This document shows, piece after piece, positions 1-8,624 of a DNA stretch of 28,233 nt. The position numbers were made by a program, and so were the translations under genes. Source of the DNA: Candidatus Hydrogenedentota bacterium (GTDB taxonomy: Bacteria > Hydrogenedentota > Hydrogenedentia > Hydrogenedentales > SLHB01); assembly GCA_035416745.1 (NCBI GenBank), contig DAOLNV010000007.1, forward strand, positions 43,588-71,820, written 5' to 3'. Under the pieces are notes generated by a model. The model searched no databases. It was not told the origin of the DNA and was given only the letters and a program-made list of their open reading frames with translations. The first letter of the stretch is position 1. The number at the start of each line of letters is the position of its first letter.

Positions 1-97
1 GATGGCGGATGTTTTCACGTTCCTGCCACCCCACCTCCTCCCAGATGCGGTGAACAGTCTCGCGGTCTCTCGCGGAATCATACGGCCGCCAATTCAT
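1..97 (-). CDS. GNAT-family N-acetyltransferase, 5' end only
   Basis: Read on the minus strand, an ATG at 97-95 opens a frame that stays open to the left edge, about 32 codons. It begins MNWRPYDSARD and continues with TVHRIWEEVGW. The pattern R-P-Y-x-x-x-x-D-x-x-x-V-x-x-I-W-x-E-V-G-W is typical of the first beta strand and helix of GNAT acetyltransferases, including the Eis-like group. A run of six G lies seven bases upstream of the ATG and serves as ribosome-binding site. An ATG six bases further upstream is followed at once by TGA and cannot be used. The gene is divergent from the symporter gene. The acetyl-CoA site and the substrate cannot be judged from this fragment, so the family call rests on the N-terminal pattern alone. 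Confidence 0.55.
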   Translation of the reverse strand, partial: MNWRPYDSARDRETVHRIWEEVGWQERENIRH

Positions 98-182
98 CAC
101 ATGGCCCCCCTTCAAACGTTATGACAAAGAAACCCGCTTTTCCCGGATCTATGCGCATCGAACGCTACTCAGCATATCAGGA

Positions 183-211
183 TTGCGCCCGGCACGTGAA
201 GGCGGTATAGT
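183..211 (+). promoter_or_regulatory. Candidate sigma70-like promoter for the symporter/glycosidase run
   Basis: TTGCGC (183-188) and TATAGT (206-211) are separated by 17 bases. The -10 box matches TATAAT at five of six positions and the -35 box keeps TTG. Transcription would start near 218, leaving a leader of about 50 bases before the ATG at 272. It lies in the divergent spacer between the acetyltransferase fragment and the symporter. The call is by consensus only. Confidence 0.4.
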
Positions 212-271
212 CCTCGCAAAGGCGTTGGAGAACGCGAATACGGCGCGGTCGTGCCCTCTGCCGGGGACTTG

Positions 272-1792
272 ATGTCTGAGGACAACCTATCCATAGCCGT
301 CGTTTTTCTGATCTACCTTGCCGCCATGCTCGGTTTGGGGTTTGTGTTCTTTCGCCGCACCGAAAGCACCTCCGACTATTTCCTGGGCGACCGCAAGCTC
401 GACAAATGGGTCACTGCACTGAGCGCCGAGGCATCGGACATGAGCGGCTGGCTTATGCTGGGGCTTCCGGGCGCCGCTTATCTCTCGGGCCTCTCCGCCT
501 CGTGGATAGCCATCGGGCTGCTCGCGGGCACATACGTGAACTGGCGGTTTGTCGCGCGGCGGCTTCGGTTCTTCACAGGCGTCTCGGAGGAAATCATCAC
601 CATATCCGACTACCTGGAACACCGCTTCCGCGAGAAGCGCAACCTTCTGCGAGTCGTGTCGGCCTTATTCATCCTGGTCTTCTTTCTGATCTACACGGCA
701 TCGGGGTTTGTGGCAAGCGGAAAGCTGTTCAGCACCGTCTTTGATATGCCGTACAGCGCAGGACTGCTCGCGGGCGCCGCCGTGGTTGTCTCTTACACCT
801 TCCTGGGAGGATTCAACGCGGTCTGCTGGACCGATTTCTTTCAGGGGTCGCTGATGTTTGTCGCCATCCTGGCCGTGCCGCTCGCGATTCTGGATGCGGC
901 AGTAGACAGCGGAGAAATGAACGCCGCTCTGACACAACTCTCGGCGTCGGATCCTTCTTTCTTCACCATTTTTGGCGACAGTGGCGCCGGCGTCGCTGCT
1001 TTGCTCATCGGCACGATCTCCTCCCTCGCGTGGGGCCTGGGATACTTCGGGCAACCTCATATTCTCGTGCGGTTCATGGCCATCCGGTCCGCAGATGATA
1101 TTGCCGTCTCCCGGCGCATCGCCATGGTCTGGGTCACCTTTTCCCTCGTGGGAGCTGTGGCGGTCGGCATACTGGGCCGGGCAGCAGGAGGCACGTCACT
1201 GGAAGGGGCCGATGCGGAGAAGATTTTCATGGTGTTGGTGCGCGGGCTGTTTCCGGGGGTATTGGCAGGGGTGTTTCTTTCCGCCATTCTCGCCGCGATC
1301 ATGAGCACCGCCGATTCGCAGCTCCTGGTCACCACTTCCGCGTTCACGCAGGATTTCTACCGGACGTTTCTTCGAAAGAACGCCAGCGACGCGGAACTGG
1401 TCTGGGTGAGCCGCCTGACCGTCCTTGGCGTGTCCGCCACGGCGTTGCTCCTGGCCTTCTTTTCGGAAAAGCTGGTGTTTGCCATTGTGGCGTATGCCTG
1501 GGCGGGGTTCGGCGCGACGTTCGGGCCGGTACTTGTCGGCTCGCTGTTCTGGAGGCGCATGACCTGGCAGGGGGCACTGTGCGGCATGGCAACAGGGGGA
1601 ATCACGGTGCTGACATGGGGCCGCCTCGAAGGCGGGATTTTCGACCTGTACGAAATCGTGCCCGGTTGCGCCGTCTCGGCCGCGGCCGTGATTGCCGCGA
1701 GTCTGGCATCCCCGCCGCCCCCGGAGGAAGCTACCCGCGAGTTCGACCGGCTGGTGTCCGAGATGAAACAAAGGGGTACAGCCGCAGAATGA
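272..1792 (+). CDS. putP: PutP-type sodium/solute (proline) symporter
   Basis: This is a 506-residue polytopic inner-membrane protein of the sodium:solute symporter (SSS) family, close to the usual length of PutP (about 500). Near residues 54-66 it has ASDMSGWLMLGLPGA, which is almost the PutP signature; D56 sits where PutP has its essential Asp55. FGQPHILVRFMA near residue 270 and the QLLVTTSAFTQDFY segment are also PutP-like. About 13 hydrophobic segments are visible. I chose the ATG at 272 because GGGGA lies five bases upstream; an in-frame GTG at 251 adds seven residues but has no ribosome-binding site. It is the first gene of the run leading into the glycosidases, 43 bases ahead of the next. 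Proline uptake is the family's best-known role. Another organic solute is possible here, since the neighbours handle carbohydrates. Confidence 0.85.
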   Translation: MSEDNLSIAVVFLIYLAAMLGLGFVFFRRTESTSDYFLGDRKLDKWVTALSAEASDMSGWLMLGLPGAAYLSGLSASWIAIGLLAGTYVNWRFVARRLRFFTGVSEEIITISDYLEHRFREKRNLLRVVSALFILVFFLIYTASGFVASGKLFSTVFDMPYSAGLLAGAAVVVSYTFLGGFNAVCWTDFFQGSLMFVAILAVPLAILDAAVDSGEMNAALTQLSASDPSFFTIFGDSGAGVAALLIGTISSLAWGLGYFGQPHILVRFMAIRSADDIAVSRRIAMVWVTFSLVGAVAVGILGRAAGGTSLEGADAEKIFMVLVRGLFPGVLAGVFLSAILAAIMSTADSQLLVTTSAFTQDFYRTFLRKNASDAELVWVSRLTVLGVSATALLLAFFSEKLVFAIVAYAWAGFGATFGPVLVGSLFWRRMTWQGALCGMATGGITVLTWGRLEGGIFDLYEIVPGCAVSAAAVIAASLASPPPPEEATREFDRLVSEMKQRGTAAE

Positions 1793-1835
1793 CAATTGCG
1801 CACCGCCGCATTCAACCACGTGAAAGGCATGCTGA

Positions 1836-3968
1836 ATGACAGGCCTTCTGGCAATGTTGCTCGCGCCTGTGTTTGCGTCCTCCCAGGAGGACGCGCCGGC
1901 CTTGTTTCTTGCATGCTCCGAGTTCAACGACGTATACCGGCTGCTGGCGGTGGCCGAGTTTCGTGTGGCCCGGTTCGATAGTCCCGCTGAAGCCGTTTCC
2001 GCTGCTCCGGCCGAGGGCAGTGTGCTTGTGATGGCCGACGGATATCCGGACGTGCAGGCCAGTCTCGATGAGGAAGTCTTTCAAACGGCGGCGGAAAAGA
2101 ACCTGCGCATGTATGTCGAGTTTCCCACTCGTGTCCCGGGTATGGCGCTCGGGGCGCCGCGGTCTGCGCGCTGGGAGCGGGCCGTTGTGACCGCGGATTT
2201 CTTCGGGAACGAGCTGGCCGAAGGGCGGATCCTGGCGATTCACGGATGCCGCTACGTGCCGGTTGATGCAGCAAATCCTCTTCTTGTCATGGCGCGGGTG
2301 GCGGGTTTCGACAGGACTGTCTTCGGCATGCCGCAAGACGCCGCGCCAATACTCTTCGAACACCCGAACCGGCCCATTCTCGTTTCCACCACTTGCCTGA
2401 GCCGGTTCGTGACGGCCCGGTACGCGCCGAGCGGCGCGTGGCAGCGCATCTGGAGGCGCATCCTGGCATGGCTCGACCCGCGTCTGGCGTTGGATGCATT
2501 CAAGTATAGGCCCGTGGTGCGCCCGTCATTCGATATGAACGCGCCGCTTCCGGACAATGCCGAATTCCTGGCCTTGAAACGCGGCGTGAACTGGTTTTTT
2601 GACGCGAAGCTCTTCGTAAATCCTGACTGGCCGGATGATCGTCGCTCGTATCCTGAGCGCGTGGGGCCCATGCCCGGGCCCGATTGGGCCATCGGAAACG
2701 GCAGCGGCGGCATGCTCGAAGGATTCAACTCGACGATTCATCCCGACGGCTCTCAGGATATGCGCTGGTGGCTGCGGAACGACTGCATGGGCGAAGGACT
2801 AATGGCCCTGGCATTCCACGCAAAGCTCACGGGCGAGGAACGCAGCCGGAAAACCGCCAACAACCTGGGCGACTTTATCTATTTCGAATGCGAGGCGACC
2901 AAAGGTCCGCGCGACGACCCCCAGAATCCCTGTTTCGGGCTCATGAGTTGGGATATCACGCAAAGCCTGGGCGTCTTCTACGGCGATGACAATGCGCGGG
3001 CATTACTCGGAGCCATGGCGGCGTCGGCGCTTCTTGAAACCGAGCGATGGGACAAGAAGATGCTGCGCTGTATGCTCGCGAACCTGCGCACGACCGGACA
3101 ACTCGGGTTTCGCGATGGACGCATCGATGAGGGGCCCCTGCTCCAAAACGGTTGGCAGTATTATTTCCAACGCAAGAACACGCATTACGCGCCACACTAC
3201 GAATCCTATCTCTGGGCGGTGCATTTGTGGGCCTATAACCAAACCGGTTACCGGATGTTCCTCGACCGTGCGAAGAGCGCTATCCGCATGACCATGGACG
3301 CCTACCCGGACCAGTGGCGCTGGACCAACGGGCTCCAGCAGGAACGCGCCCGAATGCTGTTGTGCCTTTCTTGGCTGATCCGCATCGAGGATACGCCGGA
3401 GCACCGCGCCTGGCTCGATAGAATTGCCTCCGACCTGCTCGCGTCGCAGGCCGAGTGTGGGGCGATTCGCGAGGAACTGGGGAAGACCGGCTCAGGCAGT
3501 TTCGCGCCCCCCGCGTCAAATGAGGCATACGGGACCGCTGAAGCGCCGCTAATCCAGGAGAACGGAGATCCCCTTTGCGACCTGCTCTACACGACCAATT
3601 TCGCTTTTCTGGGACTTCATGAGGCCGCGGCCGCGACCGGAGACCCGCGGTATGCCGAAGCGTCGAACCGGTTGGCAAGATTCCTGTGCCGGACTCAGAT
3701 TCGGTCGGAGGCGCATCCTGAACTCGACGGCGGCTGGTTTCGCGCGTTCGATTTTGAGCGATGGGAGTATTGGGCCAGCAACGCGGATCTCGGTTGGGGA
3801 GCATGGTCCATCGAGAGCGGCTGGACCTGCGGATGGATCAACGCGGTCTTCGGTTTGAGACAGATGAACTCCTCGCTGTGGGACCTCACGAAGGACAGCG
3901 ACATCGAGAGGCATTTTGCTGAGTTGCAGCCCGTGATGTTTAAAGGACTTGAAGACGCGGCCCCGTGA
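1836..3968 (+). CDS. Secreted (alpha/alpha)6-toroid protein, probable unclassified glycosidase
   Basis: The 710-residue protein starts with a short signal-peptide-like stretch (MTGLLAMLLAPVFASSQEDA, cleavage probably near residue 15). Residues about 20-200 form an alpha/beta region. From about residue 230 onward there are repeated amphipathic helices with many Trp, Tyr and Gly residues at turns, including WWLRNDCMGEGLMALAFH, YAPHYESYLWAVHLWAYNQTGY and GWGAWSIESGWTCGWIN. This is the look of a six-hairpin (alpha/alpha)6 barrel, as in GH78, GH88, GH105 or GH127 enzymes. I do not recognise the exact family and cannot name catalytic residues. The GH78 gene follows after 61 bases, so a role in trimming the same glycan is likely. 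The ribosome-binding site is weak (AAGG upstream of the ATG). Confidence 0.6.
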   Translation: MTGLLAMLLAPVFASSQEDAPALFLACSEFNDVYRLLAVAEFRVARFDSPAEAVSAAPAEGSVLVMADGYPDVQASLDEEVFQTAAEKNLRMYVEFPTRVPGMALGAPRSARWERAVVTADFFGNELAEGRILAIHGCRYVPVDAANPLLVMARVAGFDRTVFGMPQDAAPILFEHPNRPILVSTTCLSRFVTARYAPSGAWQRIWRRILAWLDPRLALDAFKYRPVVRPSFDMNAPLPDNAEFLALKRGVNWFFDAKLFVNPDWPDDRRSYPERVGPMPGPDWAIGNGSGGMLEGFNSTIHPDGSQDMRWWLRNDCMGEGLMALAFHAKLTGEERSRKTANNLGDFIYFECEATKGPRDDPQNPCFGLMSWDITQSLGVFYGDDNARALLGAMAASALLETERWDKKMLRCMLANLRTTGQLGFRDGRIDEGPLLQNGWQYYFQRKNTHYAPHYESYLWAVHLWAYNQTGYRMFLDRAKSAIRMTMDAYPDQWRWTNGLQQERARMLLCLSWLIRIEDTPEHRAWLDRIASDLLASQAECGAIREELGKTGSGSFAPPASNEAYGTAEAPLIQENGDPLCDLLYTTNFAFLGLHEAAAATGDPRYAEASNRLARFLCRTQIRSEAHPELDGGWFRAFDFERWEYWASNADLGWGAWSIESGWTCGWINAVFGLRQMNSSLWDLTKDSDIERHFAELQPVMFKGLEDAAP

Positions 3969-4029
3969 GGGCGACAATCAGTCGTTGGCGCTATCCGGCC
4001 CGGTCAGCGAAAACCATGGAGAACGCTCG

Positions 4030-6420
4030 ATGACAGCAGTACTTTGTTCGTTGTTCTTGTTTCTTGACGCCGCGCCGCCGGCATTTGTCGCGGCAAAACC
4101 GGTCTGGCCCGAAGGCCGCGAGACCGAGATGAACCTGTTCGTGGGTTTTCGCGCGGTATTCGAGCATCCAGGCGAGGGTCCGGTGGTAGTGCGCGTGACC
4201 GGCGCCTCGAACTACCGCGTTTTTGTGAACGGCCAGTTTCTGTGCCATGGTCCCGCCCGCGCCGCCCATGGGTTCTTCCGCGTGGACGAATACGACGCCG
4301 CGCCGCTCCTTCGGTCCGGCAAAAATGTCGTGGCCATCGAAGCGGCGGGCTACAACGTCAACAGTTACTACATCATCGATCAGCCCGCCTTTCTTCAGGC
4401 GGAAATCGTGAAAGGGGAGATGTGCATCGCAGCCACCGGTTCAGAGACTCCCTTTGAGGCCGCCATTCTCGGCCAGCGCATCCAGAAGGTCGAGCGGTTC
4501 AGTTTTCAGCGCCCGTTCATCGAAGCCTATCGCCTCGATGCCGCGAGTTATGCATGGCGTTCGGACGCCGGGGCGGCAATCAATCCGTGCCCCCTGGCCG
4601 TTGTAGCCGGCAAAAACCTGATCGCCCGTCATATCCCGTGCCCCACCTTTGAAACGCGTCCGGCTTTGCGCGTGGCGGTTCAGGGCAAGCTTTCGCCGGG
4701 ACAGAACGTCGAGAAACCGTGGCCGGGACACGCCGGAGGCATCAATCCTGAATACAAAGGCTATCCCGCCGAAGTACTCGACGTGCATCCCTCGCAGGAA
4801 ATACAGAAGATCGCGTCCGTTGACGTCGAAGCCGTGGATACGCCACTCGTGCCCGGTGCGAAGGTGGAATTGCCTGAGAACACATTCCGCATTCTCGATT
4901 TCGGCACGAATTTCAGCGGGTTTCTTGGCGCTACCATAACGTGCACGGCGCCGGTCACGGTGTACTTCGCTTTCGACGAGATTCTCACCGAAACCGACGT
5001 TCAGTGGCACCGCATGGGCTGCGCCCAGTTCATCCCCTATTACCTCGAGCCCGGCAGGTACCCCGTGGAGTCCTTCGAGCCCTACACGATGCGCTACGTG
5101 AAGGTGATGAGTGTCGGCGGCGCCTGCACCATCGAGAACGCCCATGTGCGGGAATACGTGTATCCCGATGCGTTCGAGGCCACTTTCGCGTCAAGCGATC
5201 CGCGCCTGGCAACACTGTTCGAGGCCGGCCGCCAGACCTTCATCCAAAACAGCACGGACGTCTTCATGGACTGCCCGTCCCGCGAGCGCGCGGGATGGTT
5301 GTGCGACAGTTTCTTCACGTCGCGCACGGCCCTTGTGCTGAGCGGCGACACGCGTCTTGAGCACAACTTCTACGAGAACTTTCTGTTGCCGGACAGGTTC
5401 GCCCACCTGCCTGAGGGCATGTTGCCCATGTGCTACCCCTCGGACCACTACAACGGCAATTTCATCCCCAATTGGGCTATGTGGTTTGTCGTGCAATTGG
5501 AGGAGTACGCCGCGCGCAGCGGCGACCGCGCCATGGTAGACGCCCTGAAACCCAAGGTCCTGGCGCTGTTCGACTATTTCAAGAAGTTCGAGAATGAGGA
5601 CGGCCTGCTCGAGAAACTCGAGAAGTGGGTATTCGTTGAGTGGTCCGCGGCCAACCAGTTCGTACAGGATCTCAACTACCCCACCAACATGCTGTATGCG
5701 GGCACGTTAGCCGCGGCCGGGCGCATGTATGGCATGCCCGAACTGGTCGAGAAAGCCCAACGCATCCGGCAGGTCATCCGCGAACAGTCCTTTGACGGAG
5801 AGTTCTTTGTCGACAATGCCGTCTACGAGAACGGGGAGCGCAAGGTGACCCGAAACCGGTCGGAGGTGTGTCAGTATTTTGCTTTCTTCTTCGACGTTGC
5901 AAGTCCCGAGACCCACGGCGAGCTGTGGGAGAAGCTGCATAAGGAATTCGGACCGGACCGCGGCGAGACCAAGGCATATCCGGAGGTGCATCCCGCGAAT
6001 TCATTCATTGGCAATATGCTTCGGTTCGAACTCCTCTCGCGCTATGGGCTTGGGTCGCAGATCACGGGCGAATCGGCGGGCTATCTCATGTACATGGCCG
6101 AGCGTACCGGCACCCTGTGGGAGAATGTGCACGACCGGGCAAGCTGTAACCACGGTTTTGCGTCGCACATTTGCTTCACCCTCTATCGCGACGTGCTGGG
6201 CATCTACCGGTTCGACCCCATCGGGAAATCCGTCACGTTGCGATTCAACGAGGTAGGGCTGGATTGGTGCGAGGGCCAATTCCCGGTACGTGACGGCATA
6301 CTCCGCCTGCGTTGGGATAAAGCGGGGGATATCCTGCGCTACCGGTTCGACCATCCCGACGGCTATGCGGTGAAGGTCGAAAACCCAACGGGCATCACCC
6401 TGGAACGCGTGGAAGACTAA
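4030..6420 (+). CDS. GH78 alpha-L-rhamnosidase, exported
   Basis: This 796-residue enzyme is expected to hydrolyse terminal alpha-L-rhamnose from glycans or glycosides by the inverting GH78 mechanism. An N-terminal signal peptide (MTAVLCSLFLFLDAAPPAFVA) suggests export. A beta-rich N-terminal half leads into a six-hairpin domain that contains MDCPSRERAGWLCD at 413-426. D414, E419, W423 and D426 have the spacing of the substrate-binding and catalytic acids of Bacillus RhaB (D567, E572, W576, D579). TLWENV with E698 is the likely second catalytic Glu, followed by the SCNHGFASH segment common in the family. A beta-sheet tail closes the protein. GGAGA at 4018-4022 supports the ATG at 4030; the open frame runs back to 3949 but would overlap the previous gene. 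Residues and layout make the family call firm; the exact substrate is unknown. Confidence 0.85.
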   Translation: MTAVLCSLFLFLDAAPPAFVAAKPVWPEGRETEMNLFVGFRAVFEHPGEGPVVVRVTGASNYRVFVNGQFLCHGPARAAHGFFRVDEYDAAPLLRSGKNVVAIEAAGYNVNSYYIIDQPAFLQAEIVKGEMCIAATGSETPFEAAILGQRIQKVERFSFQRPFIEAYRLDAASYAWRSDAGAAINPCPLAVVAGKNLIARHIPCPTFETRPALRVAVQGKLSPGQNVEKPWPGHAGGINPEYKGYPAEVLDVHPSQEIQKIASVDVEAVDTPLVPGAKVELPENTFRILDFGTNFSGFLGATITCTAPVTVYFAFDEILTETDVQWHRMGCAQFIPYYLEPGRYPVESFEPYTMRYVKVMSVGGACTIENAHVREYVYPDAFEATFASSDPRLATLFEAGRQTFIQNSTDVFMDCPSRERAGWLCDSFFTSRTALVLSGDTRLEHNFYENFLLPDRFAHLPEGMLPMCYPSDHYNGNFIPNWAMWFVVQLEEYAARSGDRAMVDALKPKVLALFDYFKKFENEDGLLEKLEKWVFVEWSAANQFVQDLNYPTNMLYAGTLAAAGRMYGMPELVEKAQRIRQVIREQSFDGEFFVDNAVYENGERKVTRNRSEVCQYFAFFFDVASPETHGELWEKLHKEFGPDRGETKAYPEVHPANSFIGNMLRFELLSRYGLGSQITGESAGYLMYMAERTGTLWENVHDRASCNHGFASHICFTLYRDVLGIYRFDPIGKSVTLRFNEVGLDWCEGQFPVRDGILRLRWDKAGDILRYRFDHPDGYAVKVENPTGITLERVED

Positions 6421-6525
6421 CTGCCAGCGCCGTGCCAATGCGCTTGTCGCTATCCTTCGGGACGGCGCCAGGGTATCTTCGCGTCAGGATTCCGGACAGC
6501 GGCATCATTTGGAGGAAAACACGTC

Positions 6526-8442
6526 ATGTATGTTTCATTGTGCATCATCAGCGTGCTGTGCGTCGCGGCGCCACAAGGGAATCCTGGGGAGGGCGCGCAG
6601 CTTCCGGAGCGGTGGTTTGCCTACCGTTCGTTCCGGCCGTCCTCGGAACCCATTCGCGAGTTCGCGCAACTGGGCGTGGACATGGTGTGCATATTCCCTG
6701 CCAATACCGACTGTTCTCTCGGCGTGCCCTATTGCGTCTCGCCGCCCATCTGGACGGGACGGGACCGGTATGATTTCGCTTCGCTGGATGCCCAGGTATC
6801 CATGGTAAGGGAGGCTAATCCCAGAGCGAAACTGCTATGCCTGGTTGACCTTAATACGCCCCTCTGGTGGGTGCGGCTTCATGGGCGGCAGTCGGGTTTT
6901 GAAGACACGTTCTATGACCAGGGCAAGACCATCGCGACGCCCAAATGGCGCGAGGATACCAGGGCCTATCTCCAAGCATTCCTGACGCACATGCAGAAGA
7001 CGTATCCCGGCTTGGTACAGGGCTATGTGCTTGCATGCGGAGGAACAACCGAGTGGCAGGACTGCAGTTGGGGCGAGGAAAGCGCCACACGCCGGGCGGC
7101 ATGGCGCGCATGGATGCAGGAGCGCGGAAAACCCGATCCCATCGACATCCCGCCGGCGTCAGTGCGCGAACACGTCACCCACGGCATTTTTCGCGACCCG
7201 GCAGAGGATGCGCTGGCCGTTGATTACTGGCGATTCGCCCACTGGGTTACGGGCGACGGCATCCTGTACTTCGCGCGGGCCGCACAGGAGGTGCTGAACC
7301 ACGAAACAGCGCTGGGCGTGTTCTACGGTTACATCCTCGAGTTGGCCGACTCACGGCTCCTTTACGAGGGACACCTCGATTTCGATCGCGTGTACCGGTC
7401 GCCGGACCTGGATTTCTTCATCTCGCCCGGAACGTATCATGACCGGCAGACCGGCGGAGGAAGCGGTTACATGGTCGCGCTCGAGAGCGTCCGTTATCAC
7501 GGTAAACGGTTCCTGCACGAGATCGATCACCGGACGCACACTTCCAAATCCACCGTCGAACTAGGCGTCGCGGTACCGGGCCATAACGATGGGTTCCCCA
7601 ACGAGCAGGCCACCATCGCCGGGTTGCGCCGCGAATTCTCGTTGGCTCTCGTCGAAGGGACGGCCCTCTGGTGGTTTGATATGTTCGGCGACTGGTTCAA
7701 GGGCCAGCCCGTGCTCGACGCTATCGGCCAGATGCAGGCTCTGTGGAAAGACCTTGCCTCGGAACCCCGCGTATCCGCTTCCGAGGTGGCCATGATCGTG
7801 GATGCAGACAGCATGCTCTTCGTCGACGGGAAGGCGCCGGTTGTCCGCGAACTCATGTACAACCAGCGGGCAGGCCTGTATCGCATGGGCGCGCCGTTTG
7901 ACGTTATCTCGATGGCCGATCTCGTGGGCATCGATATGACACGCTATAAACTGGTGCTCTTCCCCAATCTGTTTGTGGTGGATAGGGCCAAACGCGAGGT
8001 GTTGGATTCGAAGATCCTGCGCGACAGCAAAACCGTCGTCTGGGTGTATGCGCCGGGAATCATCGACGGCGAAAGATATGACCCGGCCAACGTCGAGTCA
8101 TTGACCGGCCACGCTTATGGCACTCAAGAGATGGCCTCCAAGCAGATGAGCGCCTGGACGTCGGTGTTCGCGCCTACGCCGAACCTGCCGGGCGGCGTGT
8201 TGCACGAGCTCGCGCAGCGGGCGGGCGTGCACGTGTATTCGGATGCACAAGAGCCGCTGTACGCCAATGCGCGGTTCCTGGCTGCCCACAGTCTGGAGGG
8301 CGGGGACCGGACCTACCGCCTCCCCCGCACGTGCGCCCGGGTGACCGAACTATTCAGCGGCCGGGTCGTGGCCGAAAACGCCGGGGAGTTCACCGACCGC
8401 CTTGACGCCCCGGGAACGGTGCTGTACCGGCTGGACTACTGA
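6526..8442 (+). CDS. GH42-like (clan GH-A) glycosidase with trimerisation-like domain, exported
   Basis: The protein has 638 residues. A signal peptide (MYVSLCIISVLCVAAP) is followed by a TIM-barrel-like half and then a Rossmann-like half that resembles the beta-galactosidase trimerisation domain (AMIVDADSMLFV, FDVISMADLVG, YKLVLFPNLFVV, VVWVYAPGII). Candidate catalytic residues are E176 in GGTTEWQDC (acid/base) and E332 in FLHEIDHRTH (nucleophile), spaced as expected for clan GH-A. The residue before E176 is Thr rather than the usual Asn, so this is a divergent member. GGAGG at 6511-6515 lies ten bases before the ATG. It follows the GH78 gene and precedes the sugar transporter, so it probably removes galactose-like or related units from the same glycan. 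The substrate is not known. Confidence 0.65.
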   Translation: MYVSLCIISVLCVAAPQGNPGEGAQLPERWFAYRSFRPSSEPIREFAQLGVDMVCIFPANTDCSLGVPYCVSPPIWTGRDRYDFASLDAQVSMVREANPRAKLLCLVDLNTPLWWVRLHGRQSGFEDTFYDQGKTIATPKWREDTRAYLQAFLTHMQKTYPGLVQGYVLACGGTTEWQDCSWGEESATRRAAWRAWMQERGKPDPIDIPPASVREHVTHGIFRDPAEDALAVDYWRFAHWVTGDGILYFARAAQEVLNHETALGVFYGYILELADSRLLYEGHLDFDRVYRSPDLDFFISPGTYHDRQTGGGSGYMVALESVRYHGKRFLHEIDHRTHTSKSTVELGVAVPGHNDGFPNEQATIAGLRREFSLALVEGTALWWFDMFGDWFKGQPVLDAIGQMQALWKDLASEPRVSASEVAMIVDADSMLFVDGKAPVVRELMYNQRAGLYRMGAPFDVISMADLVGIDMTRYKLVLFPNLFVVDRAKREVLDSKILRDSKTVVWVYAPGIIDGERYDPANVESLTGHAYGTQEMASKQMSAWTSVFAPTPNLPGGVLHELAQRAGVHVYSDAQEPLYANARFLAAHSLEGGDRTYRLPRTCARVTELFSGRVVAENAGEFTDRLDAPGTVLYRLDY

Positions 8443-8624
8443 CGCGCGCCCAATCAATTGCCGCCATTTCGCGACCCCGACACGCTGTACAGGTCTCATT
8501 TGGAATCATTGGCGCAGCGCCTGCGGCATTTCCTGGAACGCGAAACGCCGTTGCGCTAAGATCGGGGCCTCCGGGGCGCCCAGTCGTGGGGCGCGCCGGG
8601 CGCACACCCGCAGGGGGTACCATC

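Noticed and set aside
1196..1927. A 243-codon minus-strand frame
   Set aside because: It lies antisense to the symporter gene, whose PutP motifs are unmistakable, and its product is low in hydrophobic residues and has no motif.
8443..8624. A separate promoter or riboswitch before the sugar-binding lipoprotein gene
   Set aside because: The 182-base gap has a short palindrome (8511-8521) and a GC-rich stem near 8576-8594, but no matching -35/-10 pair and no recognisable riboswitch core.
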